A stretch of DNA of 64,000 bases from Microbacterium sp. C7(2022) (GTDB lineage: Bacteria > Actinomycetota > Actinomycetes > Actinomycetales > Microbacteriaceae). A model generated the notes under the pieces. It was not told where the DNA came from, did no database searches, and was given only the letters and a program-made list of their open reading frames with translations. Positions 56,767 to 64,000 of the stretch are shown in pieces. Made by a program: the position numbers and the translations under genes. Location: NCBI RefSeq assembly GCF_028823665.1, contig NZ_JAPEHV010000006.1, positions 62,001 through 126,000 on the forward strand, written 5' to 3'. Position 1 is the first letter of the stretch. Every line of letters begins with the position of its first letter.

Positions 56767-58242
56767 TCACTCACGACGCTCGGCACCCTCTGGAGCCAGT
56801 TCGGGAAGAACCACAGGAATCGCAGCGGTGACTGCTTCCAATCCCGATAGTCGAGCGGGCGAGAGCTGCTTGGTGACGTCCTCGCGCGTCATGAGCCCTG
56901 CCTCGACGACCAGATCGGCGACGTTGCGGCCCGTAAGCAGAGCGGTCTTGGCCAATGCAGCCGAGGCCGCGTATCCGATGAACGGTGTGAGCGCGGTCAC
57001 GACGCCGACTGACGTCCCCACCATGGTGCCCAGTCGTTCACGGTTGGCGGTGATTCCCTCTACGCAGTTTTCGCGGAGCGTCCGCATTCCGCGTCGCATC
57101 CAGGTGATGGACTGAAAGATCGAGTGCGCAATGATCGGCTCGAACGCGTTGAGCTGCAGCTGGCCGCTCTCAACCGCCATCGTCACCGTCAAGTCGGCAC
57201 CGGCCACCGCGAAAGCGACCTGGTTGACGACCTCGGGAATCACCGGATTCACCTTGCCTGGCATGATGCTCGAGCCAGCTTGGCGCGGCGGAAGATTGAT
57301 CTCTCCGAAGCCCGCTTGCGGGCCGGAGGACAGAAGGCGCAGGTCATTGCAAATCTTCGACAGCTTGATCGCGTTGCGCTTCAGTGTCGAGGAGAACGAC
57401 ATGAAGGCGCCGGTATCACTGGTGGACTCCACCAGGTCTGACGCCGTCTCAAGGTCGAGGTCCGTAATCTCGCGGAGGTGGCGCAGCACGGCGGCCCCGT
57501 ACTCCGGGTGCGTCGTGATGCCGGTGCCGATCGCGGTCGCACCCATGTTGATCTCGTACATGAGGTACGCGTTCTCTTTGAGCCGGCTGTAGTCCTCACC
57601 CAGCGTGGTGGCGAAGCCGTGAAACTCTTGGCCGAGAGTCATGGGCACAGCATCCTGCAACTGGGTACGTCCCACCTTGAGAACATCGTGGAACTCCACC
57701 GCCTTTTCGAGGAACGCCTTGCGCAGAAGGTCGAGTTCGTCCAGCAGCGTCAAAAGGTCGAGACTCAGGCCGACCTTGATCGCCGTGGGATACACGTCGT
57801 TCGTCGACTGGCTGCGGTTGGTGTCATCGATCGGAGACAGGAACGCGTAGTCACCTTTCTCACGCCCTGCGAGCTCGAGCGCGATGTTGGTGATCACCTC
57901 GTTGGCGTTCATGTTGGTCGATGTGCCGGCCCCGCCTTGCACTACGCCGACGACGAACTGGTCGTGGAACTGTCCGTCGATGACCAATTGTGCTGCGCGG
58001 TCGATCAGATCGGCTTTCTCGGGGTCGAGCACGCCGATCTCACGGTTCGCGCGGGCGGATGCTTGTTTGACCATCGCAAGCCCGCACACCAGATCCTTGT
58101 ACACCGAGATCGGTCGCATCGAGATCGGGAAGTTCTCCAACGCGCGCGCGGTGTGCACCCCCCAGTAAGCGTCGGCCGGGATCTCCAGCGATCCCAGGGA
58201 GTCCGTTTCGGTTCGTGTCCGCGTCGTTGCGTCCTGTGCCAT
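56767..58242 (-). CDS. aspA: Aspartate ammonia-lyase
   Basis: A 491-residue enzyme converting aspartate to fumarate and ammonia. Superfamily signature GSSIMPGKVNP with the catalytic Ser; NRSQSTNDVYPTA and QLQDAVPMTLGQEF segments. The absence of the class II fumarase patterns and the presence of NLPPRQAGSSIMPG favour aspartase. Its length is normal. It is in the same direction as its downstream gene but separated by 72 bases. Confidence 0.9.
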   Translation of the reverse strand: MAQDATTRTRTETDSLGSLEIPADAYWGVHTARALENFPISMRPISVYKDLVCGLAMVKQASARANREIGVLDPEKADLIDRAAQLVIDGQFHDQFVVGVVQGGAGTSTNMNANEVITNIALELAGREKGDYAFLSPIDDTNRSQSTNDVYPTAIKVGLSLDLLTLLDELDLLRKAFLEKAVEFHDVLKVGRTQLQDAVPMTLGQEFHGFATTLGEDYSRLKENAYLMYEINMGATAIGTGITTHPEYGAAVLRHLREITDLDLETASDLVESTSDTGAFMSFSSTLKRNAIKLSKICNDLRLLSSGPQAGFGEINLPPRQAGSSIMPGKVNPVIPEVVNQVAFAVAGADLTVTMAVESGQLQLNAFEPIIAHSIFQSITWMRRGMRTLRENCVEGITANRERLGTMVGTSVGVVTALTPFIGYAASAALAKTALLTGRNVADLVVEAGLMTREDVTKQLSPARLSGLEAVTAAIPVVLPELAPEGAERRE

Positions 58243-58393
58243 GGTGATGAATCCTCGTGAGTTTCAAGGGCGATGGGATGCCACGAGCCTAGCCCTCGAC
58301 ACGGTGGTGGCAGCTGTACGCACGGGCCAGAATCGACCACATCCTGTACACGATGGCGCTAGCGAACAACGCAGAGCGAGCGGAGCGCTGAAG

Positions 58394-59305
58394 TCAGCTC
58401 ACCGGCTTGCGCGAAAAGCGCTCCAAACGCTCAGCAGGCGTCAATTTGGCCATCGCGTCCACCCACTCGGGTGTGAAGTAGTCCCCGGTATCGGCGCCGG
58501 CTACCGGCACCACGGCGTGGGTGATCGTGTCGTCGTACACGTGCACGAGGTGGAAGGACTGACCGGCATCCATCCCGTTCACGTGCATCGCCGGGCGCGC
58601 GAGATTCATCGTGTAGCACGTGGCCGATGCAACGCTCACCGGGATGCCCGCAAACGTGCCGCTCGTGGAGTAGTGGAGGTGCCCAGCCAGGATCGCCCGT
58701 ACGTCACTGCCGGCAATCACCGAGGCGAAGCGCGACTGATCGCGCAACTCGAGGATGTCAAAGAACGGGATATGGCTCGGCAACGGCGGGTGATGCATCG
58801 CCAGGATCGTGCCGAGCGGTGCTGGCTTCGACAACACCTCCCCCAACCACGCAAGCTGCTCGTCATCGAGGTCACCGTGATGCCACCCCGGAACAGTGCT
58901 GTCGAGCGCGATAAGGCGCAGACCCGCCAGATCCCACACTCCCGTCACCGGGTCTTCGGTGGCCGCCCGGCCGAGTAGGTCCCTGCGCATCGCTGGGCGC
59001 TCGTCATGGTTACCAGCCACCCATATGATGGGGGCGCCAAGTTCCTGAGCGACCGGCTCGACGAGGTCACGCAGTGCACGGTAGGCCTCGGGCTCGCCCA
59101 GATCGGTGAGATCGCCCGTGAACACGATCGCATCGGGGGCGATGCGCATCTCACGGACGGACTGCAACGTGCGCTCGAGGTTCGCCACCGTGTCGTATCG
59201 TCCGGCCAGTGGCACCCCACCCGCCATCAGATGCGTGTCGCTCAGATGCAGCAGCGTTCGACGCGCGGGCGCATGCTGACCGAATTGCACGGGCGTGGCA
59301 TCCAT
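58394..59305 (-). CDS. Calcineurin-like metallophosphoesterase (CpdA/Rv0805-like)
   Basis: A 303-residue phosphodiesterase of the class III cyclic nucleotide type. Motifs: LSDTHLMAG (D-x-H), FTGDLTDLGEP (GDxxD), WVAGNHDERP (GNHD) and ILAGHLHYS (GHxH), a complete dinuclear metal centre. Closest in layout to Rv0805, which hydrolyses cAMP. Leaderless start with TAGGCT 6 bases upstream. Confidence 0.9.
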   Translation of the reverse strand: MDATPVQFGQHAPARRTLLHLSDTHLMAGGVPLAGRYDTVANLERTLQSVREMRIAPDAIVFTGDLTDLGEPEAYRALRDLVEPVAQELGAPIIWVAGNHDERPAMRRDLLGRAATEDPVTGVWDLAGLRLIALDSTVPGWHHGDLDDEQLAWLGEVLSKPAPLGTILAMHHPPLPSHIPFFDILELRDQSRFASVIAGSDVRAILAGHLHYSTSGTFAGIPVSVASATCYTMNLARPAMHVNGMDAGQSFHLVHVYDDTITHAVVPVAGADTGDYFTPEWVDAMAKLTPAERLERFSRKPVS

Positions 59306-59311
59306 AACCCC

Positions 59312-59317
59312 AGCCTA
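59312..59317 (-). promoter_or_regulatory. Putative leaderless -10 for the phosphoesterase gene
   Basis: Minus-strand TAGGCT, six bases, then the ATG at 59305. It lies inside the gap before the next gene end (59334). Confidence 0.45.
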
Positions 59318-59333
59318 TTCGGGGCAGAGTCGC

Positions 59334-59666
59334 TCAGTGATTGAAGACGATGAGCAGGATGCCGTAGAGCACCGTTGCGATACACACACCGAAGCACGCG
59401 TAGGCGAGAACGAGCGAGAACTTCTTCTGACTTTCGGTCAGCGGGCTCTTCTTCGCCGCCTTGGCCGCGGCCTTTTCTGCTCGCCGGGCCTCCTTCTCGG
59501 AAATGACGGTGATGGCGTCGGTGAACTCGGCCGGCGCCACCACAGGCGCACGACCGGCACGGACCAGCAGGCGCAGGCCCACCGCGTAGAACCCCACCAA
59601 CACGACCGAGGCAAGCAGAGCGGCGGCAAACACCTGCAGGAAGGCACCCCAATCGATGGCGATCAC
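59334..59666 (-). CDS. Small membrane protein coupled to the Pit transporter
   Basis: 110 residues: two membrane helices (about 8-34 and 84-106) with a basic, Ala/Lys/Glu-rich cytoplasmic loop (EKEARRAEKAAAKAAKK, about 55-75). It overlaps the pit stop by 4 bases, so it is made with it. A regulatory or stabilising subunit is possible. I do not recognise the family. Confidence 0.75.
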   Translation of the reverse strand: MIAIDWGAFLQVFAAALLASVVLVGFYAVGLRLLVRAGRAPVVAPAEFTDAITVISEKEARRAEKAAAKAAKKSPLTESQKKFSLVLAYACFGVCIATVLYGILLIVFNH

Positions 59667-60931
59667 TGCTTCGTCTCCTTACGCGCCGCCTTGGCGTCCT
59701 TCGTGGCACGGCGTTCGTGGGCCGCCGCGCGCCGCGCTTCTTCGCGGGCGAGAGCCCGCTGTCGGCGCGTCGGCGGCGGATTCCGCTTGACCTTTACGGC
59801 AGCACCCGAATCGGCGACCTCGCTCATCGCATTGCCGGCGTGTACGGCATCGCGACGTGAACGCAGGAACAGTCCGACGATGATGACCACCGCCAGAATC
59901 GCGTCGATGAGGACGCCCCAGCCGCCGAGGAAGACCACGATGAGAGCGGCCAGGCCACCCACGGCGCCGGCGGCGGGAAGTGTCAGGATCCAGCCGATCA
60001 TGATGCGGCCCGCTGTGCGCCAGCGTACCTGCGAACCACGGCGCCCGAGACCCGAACCGATGACCGAACCCGAGGCGACCTGCGTCGTCGACAGCGCAAA
60101 ACCCAGCGCGCTCGAGGCGAGGATCGTCGAGGCCGTCGACGTCTCAGCGGCGAAGCCCTGGGCAGGCTTGACATCGGTCAGTCCCTTGCCGAGGGTGCGG
60201 ATGATCCGCCAGCCGCCCATGTACGTACCGAGGGCGATCGTGATCGCGCACGCGAAGATGACCCATGTCTGCGGGTCAGCCGAGTTCTGCCATCCGACGG
60301 TGATCAGCGCCAAGGTGATGACACCCATCGTCTTCTGAGCGTCGTTCGTGCCATGGGCGAGCGCGACGAGGGATGACGTGAAGATCTGCCCCCAGCGGAA
60401 TCCATCGCGTCCGTCGGGTTTGCTGTCGTAGCGCCGTGTCAGCACGTAGGCGAGCTTTGTCACGGTGAAGGCGATGACACCCGCCGTGACCGGCGCGATG
60501 AGCGCAGGGAGGACGACCTTGCTCATGACCACGCCGAAGTCGATGCCCTGAACGCCGACGCCGACGAGCGTCGCGCCGATCAGGCCACCGAACAGCGCGT
60601 GCGAGCTGGACGAGGGAAGGCCGAGGAGCCACGTGAGCATGTTCCACGTGATCGCGCCGATCAGACCGGCGAAGATAATCGCGGGGAACAACGTCGATGA
60701 GATCTCGGCTTCGCGGATCATTCCGCCTGAGATCGTCTTGGCAACCTCAGTAGACAGGAACGCGCCGACGAGGTTGAGGATGGCGGCGAGCAAGACAGCG
60801 GTCTTGGGCTTGAGCGCGCCGGTCGCGATGGGTGTGGCCATTGCGTTCGCTGTGTCATGAAAGCCGTTCGTGAAGTCGAAGAACAGCGCGAGTGCGATGA
60901 CCAGCACGATGATGAGGGCTGCGGATTCCAC
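59663..60931 (-). CDS. pit: PiT-family low-affinity inorganic phosphate transporter
   Basis: A 422-residue membrane protein with about ten helices. PiT signatures: FTNGFHDTANAMAT in the first repeat, LAHGTNDAQKTMGV in the second, and SSSHALFGGLIGA. It uses a cation gradient to take up phosphate. The C-terminal 60 residues are Arg/Lys/Ala-rich. It forms an operon with the 110-residue membrane protein. Confidence 0.95.
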   Translation of the reverse strand: MESAALIIVLVIALALFFDFTNGFHDTANAMATPIATGALKPKTAVLLAAILNLVGAFLSTEVAKTISGGMIREAEISSTLFPAIIFAGLIGAITWNMLTWLLGLPSSSSHALFGGLIGATLVGVGVQGIDFGVVMSKVVLPALIAPVTAGVIAFTVTKLAYVLTRRYDSKPDGRDGFRWGQIFTSSLVALAHGTNDAQKTMGVITLALITVGWQNSADPQTWVIFACAITIALGTYMGGWRIIRTLGKGLTDVKPAQGFAAETSTASTILASSALGFALSTTQVASGSVIGSGLGRRGSQVRWRTAGRIMIGWILTLPAAGAVGGLAALIVVFLGGWGVLIDAILAVVIIVGLFLRSRRDAVHAGNAMSEVADSGAAVKVKRNPPPTRRQRALAREEARRAAAHERRATKDAKAARKETKQ

Positions 60932-60992
60932 CGGTCGCTTTCCGTAGGGTGTGTGGAGTGAATGCCGACGAAATCGGCGTGACGAACGAAAA

Positions 60993-61014
60993 GTTCACCG
61001 TGTGTTCAGGAACC
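60993..61014. promoter_or_regulatory. Pho-box-like repeat upstream of pit
   Basis: Two adjoining 11-base units, GTTCACCGTGT and GTTCAGGAACC, read on the plus strand. The nearest gene in that direction is the S9 peptidase (61118), so it could serve pit (other strand) or the peptidase. The second unit is weak. Confidence 0.4.
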
Positions 61015-61105
61015 GGCAACCGGCCACGAAGAATCCTTACACCGCATCGCCGCGCGGTCAACTCAGCTCGGGCTCGAGGCGCGATGCCGCAGACGTCTGC
61101 TGAAG

Positions 61106-61111
61106 TAGCGT
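61106..61111 (+). promoter_or_regulatory. Putative leaderless -10 for the S9 peptidase gene
   Basis: TAGCGT, six bases, then the GTG at 61118. Confidence 0.45.
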
Positions 61112-61117
61112 GGAGTC

Positions 61118-63232
61118 GTGACCGCTGAAAACGCCGAGCCCACGCTCGTTCCTCCCGTCGCTTCCGTTCACCCCTCCACGCGCTCCCATCACGGCGACGA
61201 CGTGGAAGATCGGTACGAGTGGCTCCGTGACAAGGACGACGCCGCCGTGATCTCCCACCTCGAAGCCGAGAACGCCTACACGCACGCGCGCACCGCGCAC
61301 CTGGAACAGTCGCGCGAGACGATCTTTGGCGAGATCAAGGGGCGCACCCTTGAGACCGATTTGTCCGTACCTACGCGCCGAGGAAGCTGGTGGTACTACG
61401 GGCGCACCGTGGAGGGCTCGCAATACGGCATCCAATGCCGCGCTCCCCTCGCCTCTCCCGATGACTGGACACCTCCCGAACTCACCCCCGACGTGCCGGT
61501 GGACGGAGAACAGGTTCTGCTCGATGGCAACATCGAAGCTGAGGGTCACGACTTCTTCTCCCTGGGCAGCTTCGAGGTGAGCAACGACGGCACGCGAATG
61601 CTGTTCGGCGTCGATACCGCCGGAGACGAGCGCTACACGATTCGTGTGCGCGACCTAGAAAGCGGCGAGCAACTCGCGGACGAGATCGCCGGTACCGGCG
61701 CGGGGGCGAGCTTCTCCCCCGACGGCGCGCACATCATCTACACGACCGTCGACGACGCGTGGCGCCCCGACACCGTGTGGCTGCACGAGATCGGAACCTC
61801 GACCGACGACGATGTGAAACTCTTCCACGAGCCGGATGAGCGGTACTGGGTCGGCGCGGGTTTCACCCGCAGCGACCGCTATCTCATGATCGGACTCGGA
61901 TCATCGATCACCTCGGAAGAGTGGCTGCTGGACGCTGATGATCTCCGCGGCGAGCCGCGCGTCGTGTGGCCGCGCCGTGAGGGCGTGGAGTACGAGTCGG
62001 AGCACGCGGTCGTGGAAGGCGAGGACGTGCTGTACGTCCTGCACAACGACGGTGCGCTCGACTTCGAACTCGTGCGAGTTGCGGCATCCGACCCTCAAGG
62101 TACGCGAACCACCGTGATCGAACACAACCCAGGGACTCGACTGCTGGGAGTCTCGACGTTCCGCGATTGGGGCGTGGTGGGATACCGGCGCGACGGTCTG
62201 GCGCGACTGGGTCTCCTCGACTATCACTCGCACGCCGTTGACGAACTTGCGTTCGACGAGCCACTGTATTCGGTCGGCGGTGGCGGCAATCCCGAGTGGG
62301 CGCCACCCGTGCTGCGACTGTCGTACGGCTCGTTCATCACCCCGGGCAGCGTGTATGACCTCGACATCGCGTCGCGCACGCTGCACATGCGCAAGCAACA
62401 GCCTGTGCTCGGGGGGTACTCGCCCGACGACTATGCACAGGCGCGCGTGTGGGCCACGGCAACCGACGGCACCCGTGTTCCCGTCTCGCTGGTATGGAAG
62501 CGAGCGTTCGGGGAGGCCGGCTCAACCCCTCGCCCGTTGCACCTGTACGGATACGGATCGTACGAGCACTCGATCGATCCGGGGTTCTCCGTTGCCCGTC
62601 TGTCAGAACTCGACCGCGGCGTGATCTTCGCGGTCGCCCACGTGCGCGGCGGCGGCGAAATGGGCCGTCAGTGGTACGAAGACGGCAAGCTGCTGAACAA
62701 GCGCAACACCTTCACCGACTTCGTGGATGTGGCCCGCCACCTGGTAGATGCGGGATACACGACCCCGCAGCAGATGGTTGCCGAGGGAGGATCAGCCGGT
62801 GGCCTGCTGATGGGGGCTGTCGCGAACCTCGCGCCGGACCTGTTCGCGGGCATCATCGCGGACGTTCCATTCGTCGACGCGCTGACGACGATCCTCGACC
62901 CGTCGCTGCCGCTGACCGTCATCGAGTGGGACGAGTGGGGCGACCCGCTTCACAACGCCGATGTCTACGCGTACATGAAGTCCTACACGCCCTACGAGAA
63001 CGTGCGCTCCGACGTCACGTATCCGCGCATCCTCGCGGTCACCTCACTCAACGACACGCGCGTGCTGTACGTCGAGCCGGCCAAGTGGGTGGCTCGTCTG
63101 CGCGAGGTGGGCGCCGACGCGCTGCTCAAGTGCGAAATGGTGGCCGGGCACGGCGGCGTGAGCGGCCGGTACAACGCGTGGCGCGAGCGCGCGTTCGAAC
63201 TGGCCTGGATGTTCGACGTTCTCGACGTATAG
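61118..63232 (+). CDS. S9 family peptidase (oligopeptidase B-like)
   Basis: A 704-residue serine peptidase. An N-terminal beta-propeller (about 75-425) precedes an alpha/beta hydrolase domain. The nucleophile is Ser559 in EGGSAGGLLM, with Asp646 in SLNDTRV and His678 in GHGGVSGR. YGYGSYEHSIDPGFS and RGGGEMGRQWYEDGK are diagnostic of oligopeptidase B (basic-residue cleavage), although the specificity acids cannot be checked. It is cytosolic: no signal peptide. Confidence 0.95.
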   Translation: MTAENAEPTLVPPVASVHPSTRSHHGDDVEDRYEWLRDKDDAAVISHLEAENAYTHARTAHLEQSRETIFGEIKGRTLETDLSVPTRRGSWWYYGRTVEGSQYGIQCRAPLASPDDWTPPELTPDVPVDGEQVLLDGNIEAEGHDFFSLGSFEVSNDGTRMLFGVDTAGDERYTIRVRDLESGEQLADEIAGTGAGASFSPDGAHIIYTTVDDAWRPDTVWLHEIGTSTDDDVKLFHEPDERYWVGAGFTRSDRYLMIGLGSSITSEEWLLDADDLRGEPRVVWPRREGVEYESEHAVVEGEDVLYVLHNDGALDFELVRVAASDPQGTRTTVIEHNPGTRLLGVSTFRDWGVVGYRRDGLARLGLLDYHSHAVDELAFDEPLYSVGGGGNPEWAPPVLRLSYGSFITPGSVYDLDIASRTLHMRKQQPVLGGYSPDDYAQARVWATATDGTRVPVSLVWKRAFGEAGSTPRPLHLYGYGSYEHSIDPGFSVARLSELDRGVIFAVAHVRGGGEMGRQWYEDGKLLNKRNTFTDFVDVARHLVDAGYTTPQQMVAEGGSAGGLLMGAVANLAPDLFAGIIADVPFVDALTTILDPSLPLTVIEWDEWGDPLHNADVYAYMKSYTPYENVRSDVTYPRILAVTSLNDTRVLYVEPAKWVARLREVGADALLKCEMVAGHGGVSGRYNAWRERAFELAWMFDVLDV

Positions 63233-63245
63233 TCAGGCGGATGCC

Positions 63246-63281
63246 ACAAAGGGCGGCTCTTCGCAAAGAGCCGCCCTTTGT
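63246..63281. terminator. Bidirectional terminator between the S9 peptidase and pfkA
   Basis: A perfect 16-bp stem (63246-63261 with 63266-63281) with a CGCA loop and A/T-rich outer arms, between convergent genes. Confidence 0.85.
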
Positions 63282-63292
63282 CGTCGCTGTGA

Positions 63293-64000
63293 CTAGCCGA
63301 ACAGTGCGGCTGCCTCGTCGTAGCGGTAGCGCGGAACCGTGTTGAGCTCGCCGAGCGCCTCGGCGAAGGGCACCCGCACGATGTCTGTGCCTCGCATAGC
63401 CACCATTTGACCCCAGGCCTGGTCGACGATGGCGTCGGCAGTGTGCAGACCCAGGCGCGTTGCGAGCACGCGATCGAACGCCGACGGCGACCCGCCACGC
63501 TGGATGTGCCCCAGCACGGTTGCGCGGGTCTCGATTCCGGTGATGCGCTCGATCTCGGGTGCGAGTACCTCGCTGATTCCTCCCAGGCGCGGGCGGTTGA
63601 ACGCGTCCAGACCCTTGTCGCTGTATGCCTCTTCCATGCCGGTGAGCGTGAATCCTTCGGACACGACGACAAGCGGCGCGCGGCCGCGATCGTGAGCCTT
63701 CGTGACGAGGTCGGCGATCTCGTCGATGGACTGCGGGACCTCAGGGATGCAGATGGCGTGGGCACCCGCAGCCATTCCGGCGTGCAGCGCGATCCAGCCC
63801 ACGTGTCGGCCCATCACCTCAGCCACCATGCAGCGCTGGTGCGAGTCGCCGGTCGTGCGGAGTCGATCCATCGCATCGGTGGCGATGTTCACGGCCGTGT
63901 CAAAACCGAAGGAGTAGTCGGTGGCGCGCAGATCGTTGTCGATCGTCTTGGGAACACCCAGCACGTTGATGCCGTCGTTCGCGAGGCGGTTGGCTGCGGC
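63293..64000 (-). CDS. pfkA: 6-phosphofructokinase (partial)
   Basis: The last 236 residues of a PFK; the N-terminus lies past the end of the window. Visible: the catalytic loop NVLGVPKTIDND, the EVMGRHVGWIA segment binding fructose-6-phosphate, VVVSEGF, and LGHIQRGGSPSAFDR. The Lys in GVPKTIDND, where ATP-type enzymes usually have Gly, is shared by PPi-dependent enzymes and by some ATP-dependent actinobacterial ones. The position that would help decide (GGDGT or GGDDT) is outside the window. Confidence 0.93.
   Translation of the reverse strand, partial: AAANRLANDGINVLGVPKTIDNDLRATDYSFGFDTAVNIATDAMDRLRTTGDSHQRCMVAEVMGRHVGWIALHAGMAAGAHAICIPEVPQSIDEIADLVTKAHDRGRAPLVVVSEGFTLTGMEEAYSDKGLDAFNRPRLGGISEVLAPEIERITGIETRATVLGHIQRGGSPSAFDRVLATRLGLHTADAIVDQAWGQMVAMRGTDIVRVPFAEALGELNTVPRYRYDEAAALFG

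Overview
The window looks like chromosomal DNA of a high-GC actinobacterium, most likely Microbacteriaceae (Microbacterium-like). Markers are a bacterial XPB helicase, SenX3-RegX3, a GlnR-type orphan regulator, CarD, a DUF3263/LytR_C pair, DUF4032 and DUF5302 proteins, a CE1758/CE1759-type flavin pair, an IspDF fusion and a CIRCE-controlled groEL. Codon use is uniform. I see no insertion sequences, prophage, CRISPR array or rRNA; one tRNA-Thr(TGU) is present. The family assignment is inferred from gene content, not from a search.

Layout. 0-7 kb: end of a helicase-associated protein, XPB helicase, a two-component system, an orphan WXG100 protein, groEL and a cold-shock protein. 7-21 kb: LytR_C/DUF3263, DUF2332, msrB/nitroreductase, a YdcZ-type transporter whose start codon shares a base with the CCA end of tRNA-Thr, an anchored thioredoxin-fold protein lacking CXXC, a solo sugar-type ABC ATPase, a DUF4032 kinase-like protein, rlmB-cysS, an EamA transporter, ispDF and carD. 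21-38 kb: a phosphate block with senX3-regX3, divergent phoU, gpmA, glnR, ppk, a NUDIX/phosphatase fusion and pstSCAB, with folate/heme proteins between. 38-46 kb: redox proteins, dapB, a GNAT protein, a histidine phosphatase, an atypical aldo/keto reductase and pnp. 46-56 kb: DUF5302, a glycosyltransferase-SGNH hydrolase fusion, the FMN reductase/LLM pair, an acyltransferase, rpsO, YceI, FKBP, PrsW and an FAH-family enzyme. 56-64 kb: a Pro-rich membrane protein, aspartase, a metallophosphoesterase, a Pit phosphate transporter with a small partner, an S9 peptidase and the 3' part of pfkA.

The strongest system-level signal is phosphate control. Tandem 11-bp GTTCACC-like repeats (Pho-box-like) lie before ppk, before pstS, in the phoU/senX3 gap and before pit, so sensing, high-affinity uptake, low-affinity uptake and polyphosphate storage could be controlled together, with the nitrogen-type regulator GlnR lying among them. 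A second recurring pattern is a TANNNT-like hexamer exactly 6 nt before an ATG or GTG, which fits leaderless transcription and supports several start choices.

No clearly new multi-gene system (defence, secretion or biosynthetic cluster) is evident. The least ordinary items are the GT4-SGNH fusion, two thioredoxin-fold proteins with damaged active sites, an aldo/keto reductase lacking two residues of the catalytic tetrad, a disordered insert in a histidine kinase, the tRNA/start-codon overlap, and a 28-bp palindrome before the flavin pair.
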